Of a stretch of 64,000 nt of DNA, positions 35,365-44,806 are shown in pieces. The stretch covers positions 117,501 to 181,500 of the forward strand of contig NZ_FNSF01000002.1 in the NCBI RefSeq assembly GCF_900105455.1. Reading direction: 5' to 3'. A model generated the notes under the pieces. It did not search any database and was not told where the DNA came from. It saw only the letters and a program-made list of their open reading frames with translations. Position 1 is the first letter of the stretch; each line of letters starts with the position of its first letter. The position numbers and the translations under genes are program-made. Source of the stretch: Tenacibaculum sp. MAR_2009_124. GTDB taxonomy: Bacteria > Bacteroidota > Bacteroidia > Flavobacteriales > Flavobacteriaceae.

Positions 35365-36617
35365 TGAATTTTGTTAAGTCATCATTGCTGACTGGAATTT
35401 CAGCTATAATAAGAGTTCTTAGTAATTTAATAATTACAAAAATTGTCGCAATTACAATGGGAGCATCTGGTATGGTTTTGTTAGGTCAGGTTACTAATTT
35501 AATAGGTTTTGTAAGAGCATTATCAACAGGAGGAGTTCAACAAGGTACAGTTAAGCTTGTAGCTGAAATATCAGATAATCAAGCAGAATTTAAAGATCCA
35601 ATAAATGCTTCCATACAGATTTCTTTGCTTTGCTCAACAGTCTTGGTTTTGTTACTAATTCTTTTTAGAAAAACCATAGGCCTTTATTTTTTCTCAACTA
35701 CTGATTATAACTACTTGTTTTTCGTAATTTCTGGTGCTGTTTTTTTTTATTCTTTAAATGTAATTTATTTATCAGTTTTAAACGGTTTAAGACACCTTAG
35801 GCTTTATATAATAGCAAATATAGTAGGTAATATAATCGGATTGTTAGTTAGTTTAATATTAATAAGTTTTTTTGAATCCCACGGTTTATTAATTGCCTTT
35901 TCCATAAATCAATCAATAGCGGTTGTAAGTACGCTCTATTTAATTAGAAATCAAAATTGGTATAGTGTTATTTTGGCATTGAAATCTAAAATAAATAAGA
36001 AGTATATAAAAAAATTATTAGCGTACTCATCTATGAATATTGTCAGTGCGATAACAGTTCCTCTGGCTTATGTTTTAATTAGAAAAATAATTATTAAAGA
36101 AAGAAGTGTTGATGAAGCTGGTTATTGGGAAGCTTTAATAAGAATTTCATCAGTTTTTGTAATGATTATTGCTACGGCTTATAGTACATACTTATTGCCT
36201 GCCTTTTCCATTTTAAAAGAAAAAAAATTAAGATTAGAATTATTGAACATATATAAAATAGTCATACCATTAGCAATAGTGTCTTCATCATTAATCTTTT
36301 TATTTAAAGATTATATTATTACCATATTATTCTCAAGGGATTTCGAATCTGTAGCAGGTTTTTTCAGGTTTCAATTAATTGGAGACACTTTTAAAATAAT
36401 CACTTATGTAACAGGTTTTTTACTAATAGCTAAGGGAAAGGTTAAATATTATATAATTAATGAGATTATTCAGTTCTCAGTATATGTTGGTTTTTCGTTA
36501 TTGCTTATATCGAAAAAAGGAATTGAAGGAGCCACAATGGCATATATGGTTACAGCAATTATTTGTTGTGTTTATCAATTATTGGTTTTTAGAAAAATAT
36601 TATGGTTAAAAGATTAA
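35364..36617 (+). CDS. wzx: Polysaccharide flippase, WzxE-like
   Basis: Inner-membrane MOP-superfamily protein that flips lipid-linked repeat units to the periplasm. 417 residues, about twelve membrane segments; the N-terminus SSLLTGISAIIRVLSNLIITKIVAITMG split over loops, with GLGQ-like LLGQVTNLIGFVRALSTGG and FNGVTK-like QQGTVKLVAE, follows WzxE, the flippase of enterobacterial common antigen. With wecB, wecC and a WecE-like enzyme upstream this suggests an ECA-like repeat unit containing ManNAcA and a 4-aminodeoxysugar. Overlaps the next gene by 16 bp. Confidence 0.88.
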   Translation: MNFVKSSLLTGISAIIRVLSNLIITKIVAITMGASGMVLLGQVTNLIGFVRALSTGGVQQGTVKLVAEISDNQAEFKDPINASIQISLLCSTVLVLLLILFRKTIGLYFFSTTDYNYLFFVISGAVFFYSLNVIYLSVLNGLRHLRLYIIANIVGNIIGLLVSLILISFFESHGLLIAFSINQSIAVVSTLYLIRNQNWYSVILALKSKINKKYIKKLLAYSSMNIVSAITVPLAYVLIRKIIIKERSVDEAGYWEALIRISSVFVMIIATAYSTYLLPAFSILKEKKLRLELLNIYKIVIPLAIVSSSLIFLFKDYIITILFSRDFESVAGFFRFQLIGDTFKIITYVTGFLLIAKGKVKYYIINEIIQFSVYVGFSLLLISKKGIEGATMAYMVTAIICCVYQLLVFRKILWLKD

Positions 36618-37687
36618 AAATATTATTATTGGGTGAGTATAGTAATTACCACAATAATTTAGCTAAAGGATTATTAGAATTAGGACATGAAGTAATACTA
36701 GCTAATGCAGGAGATCATTATAAAAATTACTATCGAGATATTGATTTATCATATCATTCTAAAAATAAGGTTAAGTCTGCGGTAAAGAGGATTTGGATAG
36801 AGAATAAAAAAATAGGATTATTGAAAGGTTTTGATATTGTTCAAATCATCAATCCAAATACCTTTTCTAGATTTGGAAATAATATTTCCTTGTTTAGGCA
36901 ATTGTTTTTAAATAATGATAAAGTTTTTTTGAGTGCAGTAGGGGATGATTATTTTTGGTGGAAAGCATATAGAGAGGGAAAATTTGAAAAATCACCACAT
37001 AAAGGGACTTTGGAAGATGAAGGGAAAATGCAATCAATATGGGAAACGTCAAAGTCATTAATAAAGGCTAACGAATTTTTGGTGCAAAACGCAAGCGGTA
37101 TAATACCAGGTTGTATTTCATATAAAATACCGTATGAACATTTTTCTAATTGTAGAAAAATAATTTTACAACCTATTGATGTTATGAAACATGATTTTAT
37201 TGAAAATATAATAAGAGATAAGATTGTTTTTTTTCACGGAGGTCAAATAGGTCGCTATGGTTTTAAAGGGACAAGGGTTATAGATCAGGTTATGAGTGAT
37301 TTATCTAGTAAGTATGCTTCAGATCTTATTTATAAAAGAACTGATAGTATACCATATGATGAATACATAAAAATAATAAATGAAACCAATATTTTAATAG
37401 ACCAAATAAATTTTATAGAACCAACAATGAATGCATTAATTTCTATGTTAAAAGGTAAGGTTGTTATGGGAGGTTGTGAAGAAGTTTTTTTAAAAACACA
37501 TGGTATTAAAGAATTACCTCTTATAAATATTTCAGAAAATAAAAAACAATTTACGTCTAAAGTTGAATGGATTTTAGATAATAGAATGTTGGTTAAAAAT
37601 ATGTCGTTATTAGCGAGTGATTATGTTAAAGAAAAACATTCGAACATAAAGATAGCTAGAGAGTTTGTAAAAGAATGGAAAAATTAA
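36602..37687 (+). CDS. Glycosyltransferase (GT-B fold)
   Basis: 361-residue cytoplasmic protein. N-terminal ILLLGEYSNYHNNLAKGLLELGHEV is the classical opening of GT-B transferases; FFHGGQIGRYGFKGT (near 216) and EYIKIINETNILIDQ (near 256) form the C-terminal nucleotide-sugar domain. It lacks the full EX7E motif, so the CAZy family is not certain. By position between wzx and wzy it adds one residue of the repeat unit to undecaprenyl-PP-linked sugar. Donor unknown. Confidence 0.72.
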   Translation: MVKRLKILLLGEYSNYHNNLAKGLLELGHEVILANAGDHYKNYYRDIDLSYHSKNKVKSAVKRIWIENKKIGLLKGFDIVQIINPNTFSRFGNNISLFRQLFLNNDKVFLSAVGDDYFWWKAYREGKFEKSPHKGTLEDEGKMQSIWETSKSLIKANEFLVQNASGIIPGCISYKIPYEHFSNCRKIILQPIDVMKHDFIENIIRDKIVFFHGGQIGRYGFKGTRVIDQVMSDLSSKYASDLIYKRTDSIPYDEYIKIINETNILIDQINFIEPTMNALISMLKGKVVMGGCEEVFLKTHGIKELPLINISENKKQFTSKVEWILDNRMLVKNMSLLASDYVKEKHSNIKIAREFVKEWKN

Positions 37688-37693
37688 GTTAAA

Positions 37694-38833
37694 ATGGAGC
37701 TTTTTTATTTTTTTACAATTCTGGTTTTAATTATTTTTTTCATTAATAAGAGGTTTTCAATACTCCTTTTAGTGTTAGGAGGGATGTTTTTTTTAATTAA
37801 TTTACCATCTACAGGTTTGGATTATGATGTTTATAAATTGTCTTATGAAAGTTCTTTCATGGGAAATGAATTTCCTTTTTTTTCAACAGAATCAAAATTG
37901 GTGTCTGAGCCATTGTATTTGTTTTATACTTCTTTAGTTCGCTGTTTGACAGGGCTTAGTTTCTCGCAATTTTTGGCGTTTAATTTTTTAATTTGTTTTT
38001 ATATTTCTTATTTGGCATTTAAAAATATATCATTAAATCTTTTTTTTTACTTTTGGTTACTTTTTTTACCTATTTTCTTTCCAACAGTTTTTTATTTTTC
38101 ACCGAGATCATCTCTGTCATTTTTTATGGTTATGTTTGGTTTTTTAACTACAATTAAAAGTAAGCGTAAAGATAATCATGCAAGAAATTTAATTAGAGGT
38201 CTCATCTTTATGTTTATAGGTATGATGATACATTCTCAATTTATACCCATTGTTTTATATGTTTGCTTTATATCTTTTTTTTGTATACATCTTAAATCAA
38301 ATTTTAAGGTTTACCGAAACAAGATTCTTATTATATCAATTTCAATTTTTCTCATTTTGAAATTTTCATTATCTTTTTTAAGTTATTTCGAGTCTTTCTT
38401 ATCTTTACTTCCTTCATCAAAACTAGCAGTTAATAAATTACATTATTTGGAAGATGCGAGAAAAGGATTCAGATTATCAGGTTTATTCTCTATTTTTGTT
38501 TATCCAATAATGTCTTTTATTATTATGAAATATTTTTTTAAACAGAGAAGTTTTATTGGAGATAGAGACTTAAATAGATTTAAAACTTTAACTATGTTTC
38601 TTTTTGGAATTGCTATGTTCGGAGCAGCTGTTAACCTTGCCTTTATTGATACTCCACATCTAGCGGGTAGATTGGTTAGGTTTTCTGATTATTTTTGTTT
38701 CAGTGTTGCTATACCCTTAATTTTAAAAATAAGATACAATAATAAATTAGACTTAGTGATATTAATAGCTTTATTTTTGTTGATTCCAATAGTTTTTCCT
38801 GCAGTCTATCATAATACTATTTGGGGGTTTTAG
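37694..38833 (+). CDS. wzy: Probable polysaccharide polymerase (Wzy, EpsG-like)
   Basis: 379-residue integral membrane protein with about ten to eleven hydrophobic segments and a larger periplasmic loop. After the first helices comes GLDYDVYKLSYESSF, and FSPRSSLSFFMVMFGF near 136, motifs seen in EpsG-family polymerases. Such proteins diverge strongly, so the call rests on topology, these motifs and the position next to wzx. It would join flipped repeat units in the periplasm. Very phenylalanine- and AT-rich. Confidence 0.75.
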   Translation: MELFYFFTILVLIIFFINKRFSILLLVLGGMFFLINLPSTGLDYDVYKLSYESSFMGNEFPFFSTESKLVSEPLYLFYTSLVRCLTGLSFSQFLAFNFLICFYISYLAFKNISLNLFFYFWLLFLPIFFPTVFYFSPRSSLSFFMVMFGFLTTIKSKRKDNHARNLIRGLIFMFIGMMIHSQFIPIVLYVCFISFFCIHLKSNFKVYRNKILIISISIFLILKFSLSFLSYFESFLSLLPSSKLAVNKLHYLEDARKGFRLSGLFSIFVYPIMSFIIMKYFFKQRSFIGDRDLNRFKTLTMFLFGIAMFGAAVNLAFIDTPHLAGRLVRFSDYFCFSVAIPLILKIRYNNKLDLVILIALFLLIPIVFPAVYHNTIWGF

Positions 38834-38849
38834 TAATTGATTATTATAA

Positions 38850-39824
38850 ATGACAAGAATGTTTAAAAAAAAGAAAATAATAATACTAGGTAAAAGACCT
38901 TTACCAATTGGAGGAGTAACAATTCATGTTGATAGATTACTTTCAAAATTAGAACAAGAAAAAAGCATAGATTATACTTTTCTCGAAAATAATAAATGGA
39001 ATTTGATTAAGGCTCCTTTTATTATTCTAAATAAAACAATACATATACATAGTTCAAACCCTTATATTAGATTTTATTATGTTTTTTTAGCAAAGGTATT
39101 ATTTAGTAAATCCATCTTGACAGTTCATGGAGATTTAAATAGATATAAATCTAGAGTAAAAAATAAAATAGATAGATTTTCTATAATGTTATGTAATATT
39201 CCAATATTATTAAATACCAAAAGCTATGCTATGGCTAAAAAAATTAATAATAAATCAGTTATTATTTCATCATTCATACCACCAAAAGAGACACATGGTT
39301 TGGAATTGAAATTGAGAAGTAAGCTAAAAGAATTTAGAAAAAAGTATGAATATATTTATTGTACTAATGCTTTTAATTTTGCTTATGATAAGAATATGAA
39401 AGAAATTTATGGAATTTATGAAATTATAAGTTTTTTTAAAAAAAAGAAGAATTTCGGATTAATTTTTTCAGATCCATCTGGTGCGTATTGGAACGAGTTT
39501 AAAGAAAAAAATATTGAATTAGGAGAAAATATAATAGTAATTAATGAACCTCATTCCTTTTATGAAGTGTTAAAGGTATCAGATGCTAGTATAAGGAATA
39601 CATCAACAGATGGCGACTCTTTATCAGTTAAAGAATCATTATTTTTAAGGAAGAAAACTTTTTGTACGGATGTAGTTAATAGACCAAATGGAGTTGTCTT
39701 GTATGAGCTTGGGGGTTTAGAACAAATATTAAATGAGAGTAAAACGCAAGTTGAAATGTTAGAAAAAGATATAGAGATTAAAGATGCCTCGCTAGATTTA
39801 ATAAAATTATACAAGAAACGTTGA
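38850..39824 (+). CDS. Glycosyltransferase-like protein (GT4-like)
   Basis: 324 residues, lysine-rich. The N-terminus has IIILGKRPLPIGGVTIHVDRLL, the GGV loop typical of GT4 proteins that bind donor phosphate. SILTVHGDLNR near 91 marks the end of the acceptor domain. The C-terminal half has VSDASIRNTSTDGDSLSVKESL, in which the glutamate replaces the usual EX7E. Function as a transferase for the repeat unit is inferred from the fold and locus. A 115-bp gap to the next gene follows. Confidence 0.7.
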   Translation: MTRMFKKKKIIILGKRPLPIGGVTIHVDRLLSKLEQEKSIDYTFLENNKWNLIKAPFIILNKTIHIHSSNPYIRFYYVFLAKVLFSKSILTVHGDLNRYKSRVKNKIDRFSIMLCNIPILLNTKSYAMAKKINNKSVIISSFIPPKETHGLELKLRSKLKEFRKKYEYIYCTNAFNFAYDKNMKEIYGIYEIISFFKKKKNFGLIFSDPSGAYWNEFKEKNIELGENIIVINEPHSFYEVLKVSDASIRNTSTDGDSLSVKESLFLRKKTFCTDVVNRPNGVVLYELGGLEQILNESKTQVEMLEKDIEIKDASLDLIKLYKKR

Positions 39825-39939
39825 AATAGTTAAAGATAATAATTTTAGCAAAAGAAGATTTTTAGAAACTATTTAGAATTTAATCATAGAAAAGAGAGAT
39901 TTTGGTTGTTAAACCTTATGTGGGCTTAAATTATTTAAT

Positions 39940-42060
39940 ATGAAACAAATCATACAAGACCTTAAAAAAGGTCATACAATATTAGAAGAAGTACCAGTAC
40001 CATTGGTGAAAAAAGGACATGTACTTATAAAAACTTCTAAATCATTAGTTTCTCTTGGAACTGAGAAAATGCTGGTAGAATTTGGTAAGGCAAATTTTAT
40101 TCAAAAAGCGAAGCAACAACCGGATAAGGTGAAAATGGTTTTAGATAAGGTGAAGACTGATGGATTAAAACCAACAATAGATGCTGTTTTTAATAAACTA
40201 GGACAACCATTACCTCTTGGATATTGTAATGTAGGGGAAGTTTTTGGCGTGGGAAAAGGTGTTTCAGAGTTTAAAATTGGAGATCGAGTTGCGTCAAATG
40301 GAAATCATGCAGAATTTGTTTTAGTTCCTAAAAATTTAGTAGCAAAAATCCCAGATAACGTATCAGATGAAGAAGCAGCTTTTACGGTAATTGGTGCAAT
40401 TGGTTTACAGGGAATTAGATTGCTAAACCCCACATTTGGAGAAACAATTGTAGTTGTAGGATTGGGGCTTATTGGTTTAGTAACTGCAGAACTTCTAAAA
40501 GCCAATGGGTGTAATGTTATTGGTTTTGATTTTGATCCTGAAAAAATTAAAATAGCAAAGTCAAAAGGAATAACAGCAATCAACCCATCGGAAGGAACAG
40601 ATCAAGTAAAATTTGTAGAAACGTTTACGAATGGAGTAGGAGCAGATGGAGTTATTATTACAGCTTCAAGTAAGAGCAATGAAATTATCTCTCAATCAGC
40701 ACAAATGTGTCGAAAACTTGGTAGGGTTGTTCTTGTAGGTGTAATAGGATTAGATATTAGTAGAGCAGATTTTTACAATAAGGAGATATCTTTTCAAGTT
40801 TCATGTTCTTATGGTCCTGGAAGATATGATGAAGAATATGAACAAAAAGGTAACGATTACCCAATAGGTTATGTTCGATGGACAGAAAAGAGAAACTTTG
40901 AAGCCGTACTAAAAGCTATTTCTGTTGGTTCATTAGATGTTAATCCGTTAATAACAGAGAAAGTTCCTCTTAAGGATTTTGAAACTATATATGGAGACAT
41001 GTCTTCATCAAAATCAATTGCCTCAATTTTAGAATACAATTCAACGGAAGAACCTAAAAACACCGTTACATTAAACGAAAAAGAGTTTGGTGGAAATAAA
41101 GGAGTTATTGGTATTGTTGGGGCTGGTAATTTTACAAGTGCTACTATTTTACCAAATCTTAAAAAATTAGAAGCAGATATAAAATTTATCGCTAGTTCTG
41201 GAGGCTTGTCATCTACAACAATGGCAAAACAATATGGTATTACTAATTCAACAACGAATTACAAAGAAATACTTAGCGATAATGAAGCAGATTTAGTTTT
41301 TATTACAACCAAACACAATATGCATGCATCAATGGTACTCGAAACATTGAGAGCAGATAAAAGTGTTTTCGTTGAAAAACCATTAGCTTTAAATAGCGAT
41401 GAACTTGATGAAATTATAGAAGAATATAATTATAGAAATGTTTCAATTTCTGTTGGATTCAATAGACGATTTGCTCCTTTGGCAAAACAAATGAAGAAAG
41501 TTTTAGGTAATGATAATACTCCTATGAATATTGTAGCAACAATGAATGCAGGGTTCATCCCTTCTGATGTTTGGGTACATGATATGGAAGTAGGGGGAGG
41601 TAGAATAATTGGAGAAGCATGCCACTATATTGATTTATGTACATATTTAGCTGGAAGTAAAGTAAAATCTGTTTGCATGAATTCTATGGGAGTTAACCCA
41701 GAAGAAAATACAGACAATGCGAGCATACTTTTAAAGTATGAAAATGGTACAAATGCAGTTATTAATTATTTTGCTAATGGTTCAAAAGCTTACTCAAAGG
41801 AGAGGGTTGAGGTATATTCTCAGGAAAGAACATTAGTTATGGATAATTGGAGAAAATTAAGAGGATTTGGATTTAAGAAATTCTCAAAGTGTTCTTCTAA
41901 ACAAGACAAAGGTCATTATAATCAATTTAATGAATTAATTCGTAGTCAAAAATCGGGTGGTGAATCAATCATACCATTTGGAGAAATTGTAAATACAACT
42001 AAAGCATCCTTTGCTGCTATTGAATCTTTGAAAGAAGGAAGATGGATAGAAGTAAAATAA
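39940..42060 (+). CDS. Two-domain oxidoreductase: zinc-type ADH fused to Gfo/Idh/MocA
   Basis: 706-residue fusion. Residues 1-365 form a medium-chain dehydrogenase-like domain (VVVGLGLIGLVTAELLKANG near 168) that lacks the GHE and structural-zinc cysteines of true ADHs. Residues about 385-706 form a Gfo/Idh domain (GIVGAGNFTSATILPNL, FVEKPLALNSDELDEI, GEACHYIDLCTYLAG). Overlaps the heparinase-like gene by 19 bp, followed by a WbuB-like transferase; from memory this trio recurs in O-antigen loci of many phyla without a settled role. Possibly it makes or epimerises an unusual uronate; this is inference. Confidence 0.85.
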   Translation: MKQIIQDLKKGHTILEEVPVPLVKKGHVLIKTSKSLVSLGTEKMLVEFGKANFIQKAKQQPDKVKMVLDKVKTDGLKPTIDAVFNKLGQPLPLGYCNVGEVFGVGKGVSEFKIGDRVASNGNHAEFVLVPKNLVAKIPDNVSDEEAAFTVIGAIGLQGIRLLNPTFGETIVVVGLGLIGLVTAELLKANGCNVIGFDFDPEKIKIAKSKGITAINPSEGTDQVKFVETFTNGVGADGVIITASSKSNEIISQSAQMCRKLGRVVLVGVIGLDISRADFYNKEISFQVSCSYGPGRYDEEYEQKGNDYPIGYVRWTEKRNFEAVLKAISVGSLDVNPLITEKVPLKDFETIYGDMSSSKSIASILEYNSTEEPKNTVTLNEKEFGGNKGVIGIVGAGNFTSATILPNLKKLEADIKFIASSGGLSSTTMAKQYGITNSTTNYKEILSDNEADLVFITTKHNMHASMVLETLRADKSVFVEKPLALNSDELDEIIEEYNYRNVSISVGFNRRFAPLAKQMKKVLGNDNTPMNIVATMNAGFIPSDVWVHDMEVGGGRIIGEACHYIDLCTYLAGSKVKSVCMNSMGVNPEENTDNASILLKYENGTNAVINYFANGSKAYSKERVEVYSQERTLVMDNWRKLRGFGFKKFSKCSSKQDKGHYNQFNELIRSQKSGGESIIPFGEIVNTTKASFAAIESLKEGRWIEVK

Positions 42061-43631
42061 TTACGTTATATCATACAATTAAATACTTAAAGTCTGTTCA
42101 AGTTTATTACAGGCTTTACTATTTATTACGTAATCGATTTATTAAAAAATCTTATTCTAATAAAGGAATAGATCGAACCAAAGATTTAATTTGGAGTGAC
42201 GAAATTTTTAATAATAAATCTTATTTAGGAGCCAAAGATTTTGAGTTTTTAAATATTTTAAAGCGTTTTGAGAATAAAATAAATTGGAATTATTCTCAAT
42301 TCGGAAAATTATGGACATATAATTTGAATTACTTCGATTTTTTAAATCAAAAGGAAATCTCTGTCGATGATGGATTAGAATTAATAAAAAATTACATCCG
42401 TCAAGATTCAGACTTGATAGATGGAAAGGAACCTTATGTTATTTCTTTAAGAGGGATTAATTGGGTTAAATTTTTGTCAAAGAATACTATAAAAGATAAA
42501 ATCATTGATGAAACACTTTATTACCATTATCAAATTTTATTAGATAATTTGGAATATCATCTTTTGGGAAATCATTTACTTGAAAATGGATTTTCTTTAC
42601 TTTTCGGAGGATATTATTTTAATGATGAAAGATTGTTAAATACAGCTCGAAAAATTTTAAAGTCAGAATTAGAAGAACAAATTCTAAAAGATGGAGCGCA
42701 TTATGAACTTTCTCCAATGTATCACCAGATTTTATTAGGACGACTTTTGGATTGTATTCAATTAGTTAGGTGTAATGATAAAATTGATAACAAAAAATTA
42801 TTAGGTTTTCTAGAAGAAAAGGCTTGTGTTATGTTGTCATGGTTGTCTAATCTTACCTATAAAAATGGTAATATTCCTTTGTTAAATGATAGTTCTATTG
42901 GAATAGCGCCAACTTCAAAAGAGTTATTCAGTTATGCTAAATCTTTACATTTAAACTGGAGAAAGATTAAATTATTTGATTCAGGCTACAGAAAATTCCA
43001 ATCCCATATATTTGAAGTAGCAATAGATGTTGGGAATATCCAACCATCTTACCAACCAGGACATTCGCATTCAGACACTTTTAGTTTTGAACTATACGCT
43101 CAGAATATCCCAATTATCGTTGATCCTGGTGTTTCTACATATGAAAAGAATGATAGAAGACAGAGAGAACGAGGAACTTACTATCATAATACTGTTCAAA
43201 TAGGTAACTTAGAACAAACTCAAGTTTGGGGAGGGTTTAGAGTAGCAAAAAGAGCTAAGGTTTTTGGTGTAATTGAAGATGAGAACAAAGTACTTGCCAA
43301 ACATGATGGTTATAAAAATAAAGGAGTCATTCATTCGAGACAATTTCATTTGGATCGAAATACTTTCTCCATAAAAGATTCCTTGGAAGGCAAATCATCA
43401 TTGGACAAAAAAATGATTTTACATTTTCATCCTGATGTTAATATAAGCGAAATTAGTAAATCTGAGTTCCAACTAAATAATCTAATATTGAACCTTACAG
43501 GGGAGTATGATAAAGTTGTTATTCAAGATTATGAATTTAGTATGGGGTTTAATAAAACAAGAAAAGGAAAAAAAATAGTGGTGTTTTTTAACGAAGAGTT
43601 GGAGACACGTATTACCGAAATGCAATTATGA
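42042..43631 (+). CDS. Heparinase II/III-like protein, intracellular
   Basis: 529 residues, no signal peptide (starts MDRSKIITLYHTIKYLKSV). The helical N-terminal half has GNHLLENGFSLLFGGYYF and HYELSPMYHQILLGRLLD as in alginate/heparin lyases; the beta-rich half has the family signature PGHSHSDTFSFELYAQNIP followed by VDPGVSTYE and TYYHNTVQIGN. Such lyases cleave uronic-acid glycosides, yet the protein appears cytoplasmic and encoded inside a biosynthetic operon, so editing or quality control of uronate-containing intermediates is conceivable. Overlaps both neighbours. Confidence 0.86.
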   Translation: MDRSKIITLYHTIKYLKSVQVYYRLYYLLRNRFIKKSYSNKGIDRTKDLIWSDEIFNNKSYLGAKDFEFLNILKRFENKINWNYSQFGKLWTYNLNYFDFLNQKEISVDDGLELIKNYIRQDSDLIDGKEPYVISLRGINWVKFLSKNTIKDKIIDETLYYHYQILLDNLEYHLLGNHLLENGFSLLFGGYYFNDERLLNTARKILKSELEEQILKDGAHYELSPMYHQILLGRLLDCIQLVRCNDKIDNKKLLGFLEEKACVMLSWLSNLTYKNGNIPLLNDSSIGIAPTSKELFSYAKSLHLNWRKIKLFDSGYRKFQSHIFEVAIDVGNIQPSYQPGHSHSDTFSFELYAQNIPIIVDPGVSTYEKNDRRQRERGTYYHNTVQIGNLEQTQVWGGFRVAKRAKVFGVIEDENKVLAKHDGYKNKGVIHSRQFHLDRNTFSIKDSLEGKSSLDKKMILHFHPDVNISEISKSEFQLNNLILNLTGEYDKVVIQDYEFSMGFNKTRKGKKIVVFFNEELETRITEMQL

Positions 43632-44806
43632 AAATATTATTTTTAACATTCTATTTTGAACCCGATTTGTCAGCTGGGTCTTTTAGAAATACTTCCTTAT
43701 TTAAAGAACTTTTAAATCACTTGAATGATGATGATACACTTGAGGTAATAACAACACATCCCAATAGGTATGACTCTTTCAAAGCAAAAGCCAAGGATAA
43801 AGAGGGAATTAAAAAAGGAGTAGTAGTTAACAGAATTAAAATTCCTGAGCATGGAAGTGGAATTATAGGACAAATTAAGTCGTATAAAGAATTTTATTTT
43901 AGAGCTTTAAATCTTACGAAGGATAAAAAATATGATCTAGTTTATGCTTCTTCTTCTCGTTTATTTACGGCATATCTTGGTGCAAAAATTGCCAGAAAGA
44001 AAAAAGCAAAACTTTATTTAGATATTAGAGATATCTTCAGAGAGACCATTACAGATTTATATAAGAATAAGATTATCAATTTAGGATTAAATTTAGTTTT
44101 GAAACCTGTTGAAAATTATACTTTTGGAAGAGCTGGGCATATAAACTTAGTTTCAAAAGGATTTAAGGGTTATTTTGAAAACTATAAAAAAGCAGAATAT
44201 TCATTTTTCACCAATGGTATTGACGAATTGTTTTTATCCCTACCTATAGATAATATTGAAGAGAAAAAGAGTGAGGTTAAAACCATAATATATGGCGGTA
44301 ATATTGGGGAAGGACAAGGATTAGACTTAATTATACCAGATATAGCTAAGAAATTGTCGAGGACACATAAATTTCAGATTATTGGTGATGGTGGTGCTAG
44401 AGAAAAACTAGAAGAAAAGTTAAAAGTAAATAATATCGAAAATGTTGAAATGATTCCTCCGGTCAGTAGAAATGAGCTAATAAATTATTACCAAAAAGCT
44501 GATTATTTATTTTTACACCTGAATAAGCATAAGGCATTTGAAAGAGTATTGCCATCTAAACTTTTTGAATATGGTACTTTTAATAAACCTATAATTGCTG
44601 GTGTAGATGGTTACGCTAAACAATTTTTAAAAGAAAATATGTCCAACTTAATTTTATTTGAACCAACAAATGCTGATGAACTTTATAATAGTTTGACGAA
44701 TTTTGGATATAAGAATGAGGAAAGAATACAATTTAAGAAGAATTATAGTAGAGAAGAGATTAATAAGAGAATGACAAAGTCAATAATAAGTTTTGGGAAT
44801 GACTAA
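43628..44806 (+). CDS. Glycosyltransferase family 4 (WbuB-like)
   Basis: 392-residue GT-B transferase: LTFYFEPDLSAGSFRNTSLFK at the start is split here as FYFEPDLSAGSF; DIRDIFRETI near 137; C-terminal nucleotide-binding part IIYGGNIGEGQGLD near 220, and FERVLPSKLFEYGTFNKPIIAG near 310 with the EX7E-type glutamates. WbuB homologues transfer 6-deoxy N-acetylhexosamines in O-antigen synthesis. ATGA overlap with the heparinase-like gene, 8-bp overlap with the next gene. Confidence 0.86.
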   Translation: MKILFLTFYFEPDLSAGSFRNTSLFKELLNHLNDDDTLEVITTHPNRYDSFKAKAKDKEGIKKGVVVNRIKIPEHGSGIIGQIKSYKEFYFRALNLTKDKKYDLVYASSSRLFTAYLGAKIARKKKAKLYLDIRDIFRETITDLYKNKIINLGLNLVLKPVENYTFGRAGHINLVSKGFKGYFENYKKAEYSFFTNGIDELFLSLPIDNIEEKKSEVKTIIYGGNIGEGQGLDLIIPDIAKKLSRTHKFQIIGDGGAREKLEEKLKVNNIENVEMIPPVSRNELINYYQKADYLFLHLNKHKAFERVLPSKLFEYGTFNKPIIAGVDGYAKQFLKENMSNLILFEPTNADELYNSLTNFGYKNEERIQFKKNYSREEINKRMTKSIISFGND

